The notes under the pieces are model-generated. The model was not told the origin of the DNA and did no database searches. It saw nothing but the letters and a program-made list of their open reading frames with translations. Of a stretch of DNA of 27,237 nucleotides, positions 1 to 8,019 are shown piece after piece. Within the stretch, counting starts at the first letter, position 1. The number at the start of each line of letters is the position of its first letter. The stretch covers positions 1 to 27,237 of the forward strand of contig VFKO01000003.1 of NCBI GenBank assembly GCA_009885515.1, in the 5' to 3' direction. This DNA comes from Rhodobiaceae bacterium. GTDB lineage: Bacteria; Pseudomonadota; Alphaproteobacteria; Micropepsales; Micropepsaceae. The translations under genes were made by a program, and so were the position numbers.

Positions 1-355
1 TCATCAGGACATTGAGCGTTTCTTCAGCCGCGTACACATCGACACGGCGCATCATGTTCTGGGCCACCATGCGCAAGTCATCTATGCCGTGCGATTGATC
101 GGCATGGTCGTGCGTGATGAGTACGGCGTCTAAAGTGCTAACGCGAGCGTCGATAAGTTGCTCGCGCATGTCTGGGCTGCAATCGACAAGAATCTTTGTG
201 GCGCCTTTCTCGACCAGAATCGAACAGCGCCGCCGTCTATTTCTGGGCTCATGTGGGTCGCACGCGCCCCAATCTCCATCGCCTCCCACGCCGCCGATGC
301 GCGGCACGCCGCCCGATGAACCGCTGCCCAAAATCGTGACTTTCATTGAGTTCAT
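1..355 (-). CDS. MBL-fold metallo-hydrolase (PhnP-like), 3' end outside window
   Basis: N-terminal 118 residues of a metallo-beta-lactamase-fold hydrolase. The protein opens MNSMKVTILGSGSSGGVPRI, the usual first beta strand and glycine-rich loop of PhnP-like/RNase Z-like hydrolases. It continues with an ILVDCSPD strand and the metal motif THDHADQSHGIDDLR, the family's HxHxDH-type zinc signature, here HDHADQ with Gln in place of the last His. I chose the ATG at 355 because it overlaps the tatD stop as ATGA; an ATG at 346 is also possible. As the last visible gene of the tmk-holB-tatD series it is probably cotranscribed. The family is a phosphodiesterase-like hydrolase group; the physiological substrate of this branch is not known to me. 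The C-terminal metal ligands are outside the window. Confidence 0.85.
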   Translation of the reverse strand, partial: MNSMKVTILGSGSSGGVPRIGGVGGDGDWGACDPHEPRNRRRRCSILVEKGATKILVDCSPDMREQLIDARVSTLDAVLITHDHADQSHGIDDLRMVAQNMMRRVDVYAAEETLNVLM

Positions 356-1134
356 GCCGGCCGCCGGACTTTTGTAAACAGGCGAAAGAAATTGTCCGTC
401 GTCTGGTCAGCAAGTTTTTCTAACTCTACACCTTTCAATCGTGCGACAGCCTCAGCGGTGTGCTTCACAAATGCCGGCTCATTTCGTTTGCCGCGATGAG
501 GCATGGGTGCCAGATACGGCGCATCCGTTTCAATCAACAACCGGTCAAGCGGCACATTGGCGACAATGCTCCGAAGCTCATCAGTCTTTTTGAAGGTGAC
601 AATGCCGGAAATCGAAATGAAAAGTCCCAAACCCAGCGCCGTCTGGGCAAGCTTTGCTGTCGACGAAAAACAATGGATCAAACCGGGAAACGCGCCCCGC
701 GAATACTCGTCCTCCAAAATTGTACACAAATCTTCATCGGCATCTCGCGCATGCACAATCAAAGGCAATCCTGTATGCCGCGACGCTGCGATATGCGCCC
801 GGAAATTTCTGATCTGATCCGTCTTGGGGCTGTGCTCATAGAAATAGTCCAATCCAGCTTCACCAATGCCAGCCACACGGGGATGCTGGGCGCGCTCAAT
901 CAACTCAGCAGGCTCATCAAGTTTTTCGCTGGCGGCTTCGTGCGGATGCACCCCGACGCTGCACCAGATATGATCAAATCGTTCCGCAATCGCGCGCACA
1001 CCGTCAAAACGGTCCAACCGGGTACCAATTGTCAATATTGTTCCCACACCGGCATCTCGGGCCCGGCCCACGACCTGATCAAGCTCTGGGGCGAATTCCG
1101 GAAAATCCAAGTGGCAGTGACTGTCGACGAACAT
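352..1134 (-). CDS. tatD: TatD family metal-dependent deoxyribonuclease
   Basis: A 260-residue TIM-barrel hydrolase of the TatD family, which has 3'-5' exonuclease or DNase activity in characterised members. Metal ligands are visible in order: HxH in DSHCHLDFP (H6, H8), Glu in GIGEAGLDYF, His in LIVHARDA, His in LIHCFSS and Asp in IETDAPYL. The length is normal for the family. The frame stays open upstream to 1200, but I chose the ATG at 1134 because the conserved VDSHCHLD starts right there and GGAAA precedes it by about six bases. It lies 37 bases after holB and overlaps the following MBL hydrolase by four bases. In many alphaproteobacteria metG sits between holB and tatD; here it is absent. 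Confidence 0.95.
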   Translation of the reverse strand: MFVDSHCHLDFPEFAPELDQVVGRARDAGVGTILTIGTRLDRFDGVRAIAERFDHIWCSVGVHPHEAASEKLDEPAELIERAQHPRVAGIGEAGLDYFYEHSPKTDQIRNFRAHIAASRHTGLPLIVHARDADEDLCTILEDEYSRGAFPGLIHCFSSTAKLAQTALGLGLFISISGIVTFKKTDELRSIVANVPLDRLLIETDAPYLAPMPHRGKRNEPAFVKHTAEAVARLKGVELEKLADQTTDNFFRLFTKVRRPA

Positions 1135-1171
1135 AGACGTTTCCACGGGTGACTTCGCACACTCAATTGTT

Positions 1172-2275
1172 TCAGTGCTGCGCAGCGGCTTCAATAGCAA
1201 AAAGAGTATTCAAAATGTGCTGCTTTTTATCAAGATTAAGATCGTAAGCCCTCCCGGTTTCTTGCCGCAATTTTTCCCAAAGCCGCTGCCAGGATTCCAG
1301 CGGCATCACCTGCTGCAATTTACGCATCAGCGCCTGTTCACTGGACAATGTGTGTTGCGCCCCGAACGCCCCGCGCAAAAGGCGCTCCTCGACCTGCATA
1401 AGAAGCGTTGAAAACAATCGCATTCCGTTCTCTGCGGGTAATTTCGCGGTCTTCTCGGCAAAGGCAAACACTCCGCCAGCGTCCATTCGCGGCAGTCCAC
1501 CCAAGAGTTCAACGACATCACGGTACATTCCGGCTGCGCCCGCCTCCGCAAACGCGAGCGCACGTCCGGGCGCTCCATCTGCAAGTGCTGATACCAACTC
1601 CCGTTCGTCTTCCCTCAAGCCAGGCCGGAGCGTGCCAACCGCCGTCCGCGTGGCTTCGTGGCTCAACTTGCGCAGCGTCAGCATCCGGCACCGCGACCGC
1701 GTCGTGGCCAAAAGCGCGCCTGGTGCGTGAGAGATCAAAAGCAACAGCGCGCCCTTGGGGGGCTCCTCAAGTATTTTAAGCAGCGCATTTTGCGAATTTG
1801 AATTCATATCGTCAGCGCAATCGATAACGGCGATACGCGCACCGCCAAACGAAGAATGCCGGGAGAAAAAGCCACGAAGTTTGCGCACCTCATCAACGGG
1901 GAGTTCTGACTTGAATTTTTTGAGCGTAAAATCCCACGGACGGCGCAAGAGAATCAAATCCGGATGCGAAAGCGCCGCAATCTGGCGCCGCACTGGATGG
2001 TCATCGCCGATTGTCAGCTGATCATTGCAGTCCTGGGCTCCGTGAGCCAGAAGAGACCTGACAAATCGCCAGGCCAGCGTTGCCTTGCCCACACCCTTTG
2101 GGCCGGCAATAATCCAAGCATGATGCAGCTGGCCCGACCGGGCGGCTTGCGCCAACGCACGGCAAGCACTTTCGTGGCCATAAAGTTCGAGCTGTTCGCG
2201 TGGGTGTGGCAGATCTCCCTCACGGTCACTTTCAGGGACCGGTTCCAATTCCAACGCTCGTGGACGCGGCGCCAT
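1172..2275 (-). CDS. holB: DNA polymerase III subunit delta' (clamp loader)
   Basis: A 367-residue AAA+ clamp-loader subunit, which helps load the beta sliding clamp on primed DNA. The Walker A loop GPKGVGKAT lies at residues 58-66. The conserved NALLKILEEPPKGALLLLIS and the TTRSRCR segment (SRC/sensor region) follow. The four-cysteine zinc module of the E. coli protein is not recognisable between the Walker A region and the HPDL segment, where only one Cys is seen. The start ATG at 2275 overlaps the tmk stop as TAATG, which supports coupling. The tmk-holB pairing is widespread in bacteria. Confidence 0.95.
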   Translation of the reverse strand: MAPRPRALELEPVPESDREGDLPHPREQLELYGHESACRALAQAARSGQLHHAWIIAGPKGVGKATLAWRFVRSLLAHGAQDCNDQLTIGDDHPVRRQIAALSHPDLILLRRPWDFTLKKFKSELPVDEVRKLRGFFSRHSSFGGARIAVIDCADDMNSNSQNALLKILEEPPKGALLLLISHAPGALLATTRSRCRMLTLRKLSHEATRTAVGTLRPGLREDERELVSALADGAPGRALAFAEAGAAGMYRDVVELLGGLPRMDAGGVFAFAEKTAKLPAENGMRLFSTLLMQVEERLLRGAFGAQHTLSSEQALMRKLQQVMPLESWQRLWEKLRQETGRAYDLNLDKKQHILNTLFAIEAAAQH

Positions 2276-2907
2276 TATTCAAGCCTTAGCCGCAATTTGA
2301 GCGCGGCCAGCACAGCTGAGTGAATGCGCTCAATCGACTGGCTCGCATCAATCACCAAGCACCTGTTTGGAAATCTGTGTGCGATATCCAAAAATCCTTG
2401 ACGCAGTCGCTCGTGGAATTCGCGGCCTTTGCGCTCAAAGCGAGTCTCAGAATCACGCCGGGATGCCGCGCGTTTGAGCCCTTCATCTACCGGCAGATCC
2501 AGAACGATTGTCAAATCCGGCTCCACGCCAGACATAACCAATCTGTGAAGCATTTCGACCATATGGCGATCCAGCCCCCCAGCATAAGCTTGGTAGGCAA
2601 TCGTAGAATCCGCAAACCTGTCGCAAAGCACATGCGCTCCACGCGCAATCGACGGCTCAATGATCTGCCGCCAATGCTCAACTCTTGCCGCATAGAACAA
2701 GAGCGTTTCAGCCAGCGGCGACCAACGGTCAGCCGCCCCCGTCACAAGCAGAGCCCTGATCTCTTCGGCTGACGGCGAACCTCCGGGCTCACGTGTCTGA
2801 ACAACATCTACGCCGGACAGCGAAAGATAGCTCGCCAGCAACTTTACCTGAGTCGATTTACCCGTACCCTCACCGCCCTCAAATGTTATGAAGCGGCCCT
2901 TGTTCAT
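2275..2907 (-). CDS. tmk: Thymidylate kinase
   Basis: A 210-residue dTMP kinase converting dTMP to dTDP with ATP, on the dTTP synthesis route. The P-loop GGEGTGKST is at residues 11-19, the substrate-binding TREPGGS around 38-44, and CDRFADSTIAYQ carries the DR(Y/F) motif. The lid region contains SRRDSETRFE. Length is standard. The ATG at 2907 overlaps the dacA stop by four bases (ATGA), and the stop overlaps the holB start. It is therefore the middle of a coupled dacA-tmk-holB string. Confidence 0.97.
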   Translation of the reverse strand: MNKGRFITFEGGEGTGKSTQVKLLASYLSLSGVDVVQTREPGGSPSAEEIRALLVTGAADRWSPLAETLLFYAARVEHWRQIIEPSIARGAHVLCDRFADSTIAYQAYAGGLDRHMVEMLHRLVMSGVEPDLTIVLDLPVDEGLKRAASRRDSETRFERKGREFHERLRQGFLDIAHRFPNRCLVIDASQSIERIHSAVLAALKLRLRLE

Positions 2908-4136
2908 GGACCAGTGGTTTCAGCAGATTGAGATTCCGGAAGCGTCAATTGTTCGCTCACGGGTGTGGGTTCACGTTCACTGGCGAAGAGCTCCTGCAAA
3001 CCCAATTTCATTTTGGTCATCAACCCGCCGGAGTCCACATTGGCGCCAGCATGCACGGTGGCGCTCAGGCTGTCGATGCCCGGTGCCGTTATAGTTAGCT
3101 TGCCGATGACTTGCCCTTTTACTACGGGAGCCAGAACCGGTGTGTCATACGTCAACACCACTTTGAGTGCGTCGCGTTGGGTTCTACGGAGCAAAAGCGT
3201 AACCGGCTTTTGGACAACCAGAGAAACTTTAGCCTCCTCTCCCGACCACACTTCGACTTCACCGACGCTTGCCTCTGGTTTGAGCAATGCGTACACGCGA
3301 AACTCACGAAACCCAATGTCCAACAGTCTTTTAGTTTCAGCAACCCGCTGAGCCTCGTTTGCCAACCCGTTGACGACCAGGATCAGACGCCGGCCTTCAT
3401 GTTGCGCCGAAGCAACCATGCCATACCCAGAAGCCGCTGTGTGGCCGGTCTTTAACCCGTCAGCCCCGGCATAGGATCCAAGCAGCAGATTTCGATTGCT
3501 TTGCTTGATGCCGTTCCAGGTAAACTCCCGTTCCGCAAACATGCGATAGTACTGGGGAAACTCCCGGATGATGTAGGCCGCGAGGAGTGCAAGATCATGT
3601 GATGTGACGTGCATGTCCGGATGCGGCAGGCCGCTGGCGTTCTTGAAAACTGAATTTTTCAATCCAATTCTCTTTGCCTCGGCATTCATCAAATCCGAAA
3701 AGGCTTCTTCACTGCCCGCAAAGTGTTCTGCAACCACTGTGCAAGCATCATTGCCCGATTGGATGATGATCCCTCGCAGCAAATCTTCAACACGAATTTG
3801 CGACCCAATGCTCACAAACATTTTCGAAGATTCATTTTTGCCCGCAACCGAAAGACGCCAAGCCCGCTCGGTCACTGTAAACGTGTCGTCGAGGCGAAGT
3901 TCGTTGTGCTTGAGCTTTTCGAACAGAATGGCCACAGTCATCAGCTTCGCCATCGAAGCTGGATCCATCGGCTCGTTGCCATTCTTGGAAAACAAAACAG
4001 CGCCCGTTTCAAAGTCCATCATCAGCGCAAAGGGTGCCGCAGTTGGAACGTCGTTGATAGGATCAGCCGCCGGTAGCGCAAGCGCGCTTGAAAGGTTAAA
4101 CAAGAACGAAGTCAGCAAAATAAAAATCAATCGCAT
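2904..4136 (-). CDS. dacA: D-alanyl-D-alanine carboxypeptidase (penicillin-binding protein 5/6 family)
   Basis: A 410-residue periplasmic serine carboxypeptidase trimming the terminal D-Ala of peptidoglycan stem peptides. It has an N-terminal signal peptide (about residues 1-23, ending in ALALPA). The three active-site motifs are SMAK (S61 and K64), SGN (127-129) and KTG (229-231, in GLKTGHTAASGYGM). The C-terminal part fits the beta-rich PBP5 C domain, followed by a Ser/Glu/Pro-rich tail. It starts eight bases after the rlpA stop, so RlpA and DacA are likely made together. Members are variously named dacA, dacC or dacF; the symbol is by family only. Confidence 0.95.
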   Translation of the reverse strand: MRLIFILLTSFLFNLSSALALPAADPINDVPTAAPFALMMDFETGAVLFSKNGNEPMDPASMAKLMTVAILFEKLKHNELRLDDTFTVTERAWRLSVAGKNESSKMFVSIGSQIRVEDLLRGIIIQSGNDACTVVAEHFAGSEEAFSDLMNAEAKRIGLKNSVFKNASGLPHPDMHVTSHDLALLAAYIIREFPQYYRMFAEREFTWNGIKQSNRNLLLGSYAGADGLKTGHTAASGYGMVASAQHEGRRLILVVNGLANEAQRVAETKRLLDIGFREFRVYALLKPEASVGEVEVWSGEEAKVSLVVQKPVTLLLRRTQRDALKVVLTYDTPVLAPVVKGQVIGKLTITAPGIDSLSATVHAGANVDSGGLMTKMKLGLQELFASEREPTPVSEQLTLPESQSAETTGP

Positions 4137-4143
4137 TTTTGAC

Positions 4144-5067
4144 CTACTCTACTATGATCTGGGCGCCGTTCTGGCCTGAACCGATCACTTTGTCCAACAT
4201 CATGTCGGCCTCTTCTACCGTTCCAAACGGACCAAACCTGACGCGATGAAGTGGTCGCCCATTTTGCAGGATTCTGGAAACCTGCGATCGACCGATACTG
4301 GCAAGATTCTGGGAAAGCCGGTCGGCGTTTCCTCGCGTGACAAAGGCGCCGACCTGTATCCACAATTGGGTGTTCGTGGGCACTGAAACTGTCGTGACCA
4401 CGCCATCCGTTTCAACCACATTTGCGTCTGCTGCAATCCCGGGCTGGGAGATTATGGGTAGACCGGCATCTATCACAATTGGGCTCGAGCCTGACGCTCC
4501 ATGCGGCGGAGCAAGCGGGGTACTTGCCACTTGACTCCGCGGCGCAGCTCGAACATCGCCCGGTTTCACCGATGAAATGTCGTCGTCATCCGCAGGCGCC
4601 ATCGCCCCCACGACACCCCTGCCCTCGTATTGCACGCGCACGCGCGCAGTTCCCCGGTTCTGAAATCCCAACAGTTCAGACGCCCTGCTTGAGACATCAA
4701 TTATGCGTCCATGCGCATAGGGTCCGCGGTCGTTCACTCTCAGTCGAAGTGAGCGGCCATTATCCAGGTTCGTTACCCGAACAACACTGGGCAATGGCAA
4801 GGTGCGATGCGCCGCCGTGAGTGTATTCATGTCATAGCGCTCGCCATTGGCCGTCGATTTGCCATGAAAGTCGGAACCATACCAAGACGCCACTCCTGTT
4901 TCATCGTAGAAGGCATCTTCTTTGGGATAGTACCAGACACCGCCAATTTGGTAAGGAGAGCCAACCTTGTAACGGCCCAACTGGGGCGTGGGCTCGGTTG
5001 TACAACTCGCTGCGGACAAAATCGTAAGAAGCACGACGGCAGTGCGCATCAACGGCGCATTTTTCAT
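4144..5067 (-). CDS. rlpA: RlpA-family septal ring lytic transglycosylase, lipoprotein with SPOR domain
   Basis: A 307-residue envelope protein. Residues 1-21 form a signal sequence ending in LSAASC; Cys22 is a plausible lipidation site, although the -3 residue is Ala rather than Leu/Val. The double-psi beta-barrel RlpA domain spans about 58-148 and includes GVASWYGSDFHGKSTANGE and RVNDRGPYAHGRIIDVS. A low-complexity Pro/Ser/Ala linker follows, then a SPOR peptidoglycan-binding domain at about 233-307 (LWIQVGAFVTRGNADRL). Known relatives cleave naked glycan strands at the septum. It is directly upstream of dacA, another cell-wall enzyme. The ATG at 5067 has only a weak Shine-Dalgarno; an ATG at 5049 is an alternative, with the signal peptide retained. 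Confidence 0.92.
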   Translation of the reverse strand: MKNAPLMRTAVVLLTILSAASCTTEPTPQLGRYKVGSPYQIGGVWYYPKEDAFYDETGVASWYGSDFHGKSTANGERYDMNTLTAAHRTLPLPSVVRVTNLDNGRSLRLRVNDRGPYAHGRIIDVSSRASELLGFQNRGTARVRVQYEGRGVVGAMAPADDDDISSVKPGDVRAAPRSQVASTPLAPPHGASGSSPIVIDAGLPIISQPGIAADANVVETDGVVTTVSVPTNTQLWIQVGAFVTRGNADRLSQNLASIGRSQVSRILQNGRPLHRVRFGPFGTVEEADMMLDKVIGSGQNGAQIIVE

Positions 5068-5166
5068 GATAATGTTCCAGAAATGAGAAGCACACCAAAC
5101 GGCCTGTAATGCAACGCGAAAAACTTGCGAAAGACACAGTGCAGCCGCAAGAATCGATTTGATTCT

Positions 5167-5910
5167 CTAACCACGACTTCCTTCGATAATGGCCAAGAAT
5201 TCATCAGCCTTCAAGCTTGCACCACCGACCAAAACGCCGTCGACCGATGTCAAATTCAATATTTCGCGAGCGTTAGACGGCTTGACCGACCCACCATACA
5301 ACAATCGAACGGTTTTGCCTGGAAGGCCAAAACGTTCTTCAAGCCGCGCCCGGATAAACGAATGGGTGCGATCAATGTCATTCAACGATGCGGTTTTCCC
5401 GGTTCCGATCGCCCAAATGGGTTCATAGGCGAACGCAGTCTCTGGCGTCAGAGAATCCGCAGTTACGCTCGCTTGAATTTGTTGAGCTAGAATTTGCTCG
5501 GTGCCGCCTTCGTTCTTCTGCGCCTCACTTTCCCCGATGCATACGATTGCGGAAAGCCCGGCACGCCGTGCCGCAGCTGCCTGCGCGGCAACATCCGAGG
5601 ACGTTTCTTTGTGATCGGTCCGTCTTTCAGAATGGCCGACGATCACGTAGGACGCTCCAGCGTCTTTCAACATATCAGCACTTATATCACCCGTGTGGGC
5701 ACCGCTTTCCTTGGCATGACAAGCTTGCCCCCCGAGCTTGATTGGACTGCCCTGAATCACAGGGCCCAGAGATTGCAGCAATGTAGCTGGCGGGCAAACG
5801 AGGATTTCGGGTAACCTGGTCCGTCCCCGCAACCCACTCACCAAGGACTCGATTTCCTTGAGCGAGGACTTCAGACCGTTCATTTTCCAGTTGCCGGTGA
5901 CAAGTTGCAT
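5167..5910 (-). CDS. tpiA: Triosephosphate isomerase
   Basis: A 247-residue TIM barrel interconverting dihydroxyacetone phosphate and glyceraldehyde 3-phosphate in glycolysis and gluconeogenesis. Catalytic residues are present: N7 and K9 in TGNWKMNG, H93 in VIVGHSERR, and E163 in AYEPIWAIGTG. The phosphate loop LYGGSVKPSN is at about 204-213. The ATG at 5910 is preceded by GGAAAGAAA. It is divergent from ppiD across 231 bases. Downstream lies rlpA after a 99-base gap with no gene that I can see; it holds only a weak six-base-pair hairpin at 5150-5166 without a T tract. In several alphaproteobacteria tpiA is followed by secG; here the rlpA-dacA series follows instead. Confidence 0.97.
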   Translation of the reverse strand: MQLVTGNWKMNGLKSSLKEIESLVSGLRGRTRLPEILVCPPATLLQSLGPVIQGSPIKLGGQACHAKESGAHTGDISADMLKDAGASYVIVGHSERRTDHKETSSDVAAQAAAARRAGLSAIVCIGESEAQKNEGGTEQILAQQIQASVTADSLTPETAFAYEPIWAIGTGKTASLNDIDRTHSFIRARLEERFGLPGKTVRLLYGGSVKPSNAREILNLTSVDGVLVGGASLKADEFLAIIEGSRG

Positions 5911-5998
5911 GGTTTCTTTCCAATGGGTTGGCGCTAGTTTAACTCCCGGGTGCCAGAAAAGCTGCCATGATGCCTCAGGTCAAGCTCCGGGCACGCCC

Positions 5999-6027
5999 TT
6001 GCCGAGGTTTGGCGCCCCCCCTAGTAT
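5999..6027 (+). promoter_or_regulatory. Candidate sigma70-type promoter for ppiD-trpE
   Basis: TTGCCG at 5999-6004 and TAGTAT at 6022-6027 are separated by 17 bases, in the 231-base divergent region between tpiA and ppiD. Transcription would start about 6034 and leave a leader of roughly 110 bases before the ppiD ATG at 6142. I see no terminator-like or Trp-rich leader peptide structure in that leader. This is consensus matching by eye. For the opposite strand the best I find is a TTGACC at 5983-5978 with a poor -10, so I do not list a tpiA promoter. Confidence 0.35.
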
Positions 6028-6141
6028 CCGCCGCCGCTTAGTAGTGTGCTGGAACGGTCGCCTGGGTGCGGCTGGTCAACTCCAACACAAGACGTCGGTG
6101 AACTCTCCGCGGAAATTCCCAAATCTGGCTCTCTCCCTACC

Positions 6142-8019
6142 ATGTTAGAAACATTACGCAATTCGACCAAAGGATGGTTCGCCGCCCTCATGATTTTCGT
6201 GCTGGTTGGCAGTTTCGGAATGTGGGGCGTGCAAGACATGCTCAATTTGACAGAGCAACCAAGAGTTGCCGAAGTTGGCGGGGAAGACATTACGCCTGAA
6301 CGGTTCCAGCGCGACTTTTCGCGGTTCATTGGTCAAATGTCGCGCTCCTCCGGATCAGAAATGTCCACCCAACAGGCAAAGACCGAAGGTCTGGATCGCG
6401 TTGCTTTGGATCGTTTGGTGAATAAACTGGCGATCCTTCATAAGTCTCGCGCAATGGGCTTGAATGTTTCTTCCGCCCAAATCGTTGAAGCACTTCGCCC
6501 AATTCAGGGCATGGTAGATAGTAAGGGCAAACTGAACCCCGATGCGTTAATCCAACTTGCGCGCACCAACGATATGTCTCAAGGCGAATTTATCGACCTA
6601 ATCACTGCAGACTTGATCCGCAATCAGATGTTGAGATCCGTTGCTGCAGGAGTCGTACTGCCTCCGGGCCTGGAGAACGCACTAAACCGATTCCGGTTGG
6701 AGCGCCGGATTGTCGAGTACGTGGAGATCGATCAGACCCGCGCAGGAGAGATCAAGGATCCTTCAGAAACCGAGCTCCGCAAGTATTATAACGGCCTTGC
6801 CGATGCACGCTATTCAACGCCCGAGTTGCGCTCAGTCGTCTTCGTTTCAGCGCGCATTGAAGATGTAGCTGCATCTGTAAAAGTTTCCGAGCAGGAAATC
6901 GTCAAAGTCTACGAAGCCAACCGTCGCGTCTATGAAACGCCCGAAAAGCGGGTGCTTGAACAAATCAAATTCAAGACCGAAAAAGGCGCGCGGAACGCAA
7001 AGGCAAAGCTTGATGCCGGGGCGTCATTTGAAGCCATAGCCAAAGCCGAAGGATTTGGCCCGACCGATATCAAATTAGGCGAAGTGAGCAAAACCGACAC
7101 AGCCATACCGGCCACCGCATTCGAGTTGCCGTTAGCGACAATCAGCGACCCCGTAAAAGGGACGTTCGGGTGGGTCATCATACGCGCCATCTCCGCAACG
7201 CCCGGAACAAGTAAATCCCTCGACGAAGTTCGCGAAGAAATACACAAACGCATTTATGATGGCCGCGCAAAAGACGCGCTTTCTGATTTGACGAACAAGC
7301 TTGAAGACACTTTGGGAACAGGCGCAACGCTAGAAGAAGCCGCTGTGACTCACAAGATTCCCATTCGCTCTGTCGACCTAACTTCTGAAGGCACGGATAA
7401 CAATGGAACCCTGATTGAAGGACTGCCGGCGGGGGGCTTTCTTCAACAGATTTTTGCGGCCGATGCTGGAACTGACCCCGAATTATACCAAACCGAAGAG
7501 GGTACATATTACGAATTTCGCATCGATAAGATCTCAACACGTGCGAAAAAACCCTTTGACTTGGTTCGAACCCAGGCACTTTCAGATTGGCGCGACGAAC
7601 AAGTCAGCATGCGCTTAAAAGCGTTTGCCGCCGCGCTGGTCAAACGAGGAGAAAAAGGAGAGCGCATGTCGTCAATTGCAGCCTCGTTGGGTGTGCCTTT
7701 GGTCATCTCCGATCCGATGCCCCGCTACGGGAAGTCTCCTACATTTTCTGAAAAAACAGTAACCACAGCGTCGAATACAAAAAAGGGTAACTTCTTTTCG
7801 GGAACGGTCGCACTTGGTCAAGGCCTGGTCGTGGGGCAAGTGACAGTAATACTATTCCAGGACGAAGCCGCAGACGCACCGATGCGCGCGGCCTACACCC
7901 AGCAACTCTTGCAAAGTTTTGTGGGCGACGTTGTCGATCAGTTTGAAAGTGGTGTTCGTCAGGAAATTGGTGCAAGCATCGACGAGAAACGATTTCAAGC
8001 GTTTCACAACAACGAATGA
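6142..8019 (+). CDS. ppiD: Membrane-anchored periplasmic peptidyl-prolyl isomerase/chaperone (PpiD/SurA type)
   Basis: A 625-residue PpiD-like protein. One N-terminal transmembrane anchor lies at about residues 12-30 after a short basic cytoplasmic stretch (TLRNSTKGWF). A SurA_N-like helical region follows, with a parvulin-like PPIase segment roughly in the 240-370 region (YETPEKRVLEQIKF, FEAIAKAEGF, FGWVIIRAI), then a long C-terminal chaperone-like part. Such proteins help fold outer-membrane and secreted proteins at the Sec exit site. The frame is open upstream to 6046, but the anchor begins at the ATG at 6142, the usual family start; no strong Shine-Dalgarno is seen. Its stop overlaps the trpE ATG by four bases, coupling a folding factor to tryptophan synthesis. 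A shared gene order in alphaproteobacteria is the likely reason. Confidence 0.92.
   Translation: MLETLRNSTKGWFAALMIFVLVGSFGMWGVQDMLNLTEQPRVAEVGGEDITPERFQRDFSRFIGQMSRSSGSEMSTQQAKTEGLDRVALDRLVNKLAILHKSRAMGLNVSSAQIVEALRPIQGMVDSKGKLNPDALIQLARTNDMSQGEFIDLITADLIRNQMLRSVAAGVVLPPGLENALNRFRLERRIVEYVEIDQTRAGEIKDPSETELRKYYNGLADARYSTPELRSVVFVSARIEDVAASVKVSEQEIVKVYEANRRVYETPEKRVLEQIKFKTEKGARNAKAKLDAGASFEAIAKAEGFGPTDIKLGEVSKTDTAIPATAFELPLATISDPVKGTFGWVIIRAISATPGTSKSLDEVREEIHKRIYDGRAKDALSDLTNKLEDTLGTGATLEEAAVTHKIPIRSVDLTSEGTDNNGTLIEGLPAGGFLQQIFAADAGTDPELYQTEEGTYYEFRIDKISTRAKKPFDLVRTQALSDWRDEQVSMRLKAFAAALVKRGEKGERMSSIAASLGVPLVISDPMPRYGKSPTFSEKTVTTASNTKKGNFFSGTVALGQGLVVGQVTVILFQDEAADAPMRAAYTQQLLQSFVGDVVDQFESGVRQEIGASIDEKRFQAFHNNE

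Noticed and set aside
460..1152. Long plus-strand open frame opposite tatD (230 codons)
   Set aside because: It is antisense to a clear TatD gene and its translation has no domain-like features; it is a shadow frame.
2185..2197. GTTCGAGCTGTTC, resembling an SOS box
   Set aside because: The spacer is five bases, not seven, and it lies within the 5' part of holB rather than a promoter.
5150..5166. Hairpin AGAATC/GATTCT just after the tpiA stop
   Set aside because: Only six weak base pairs and no T tract on the minus strand, so not supportable as a terminator.
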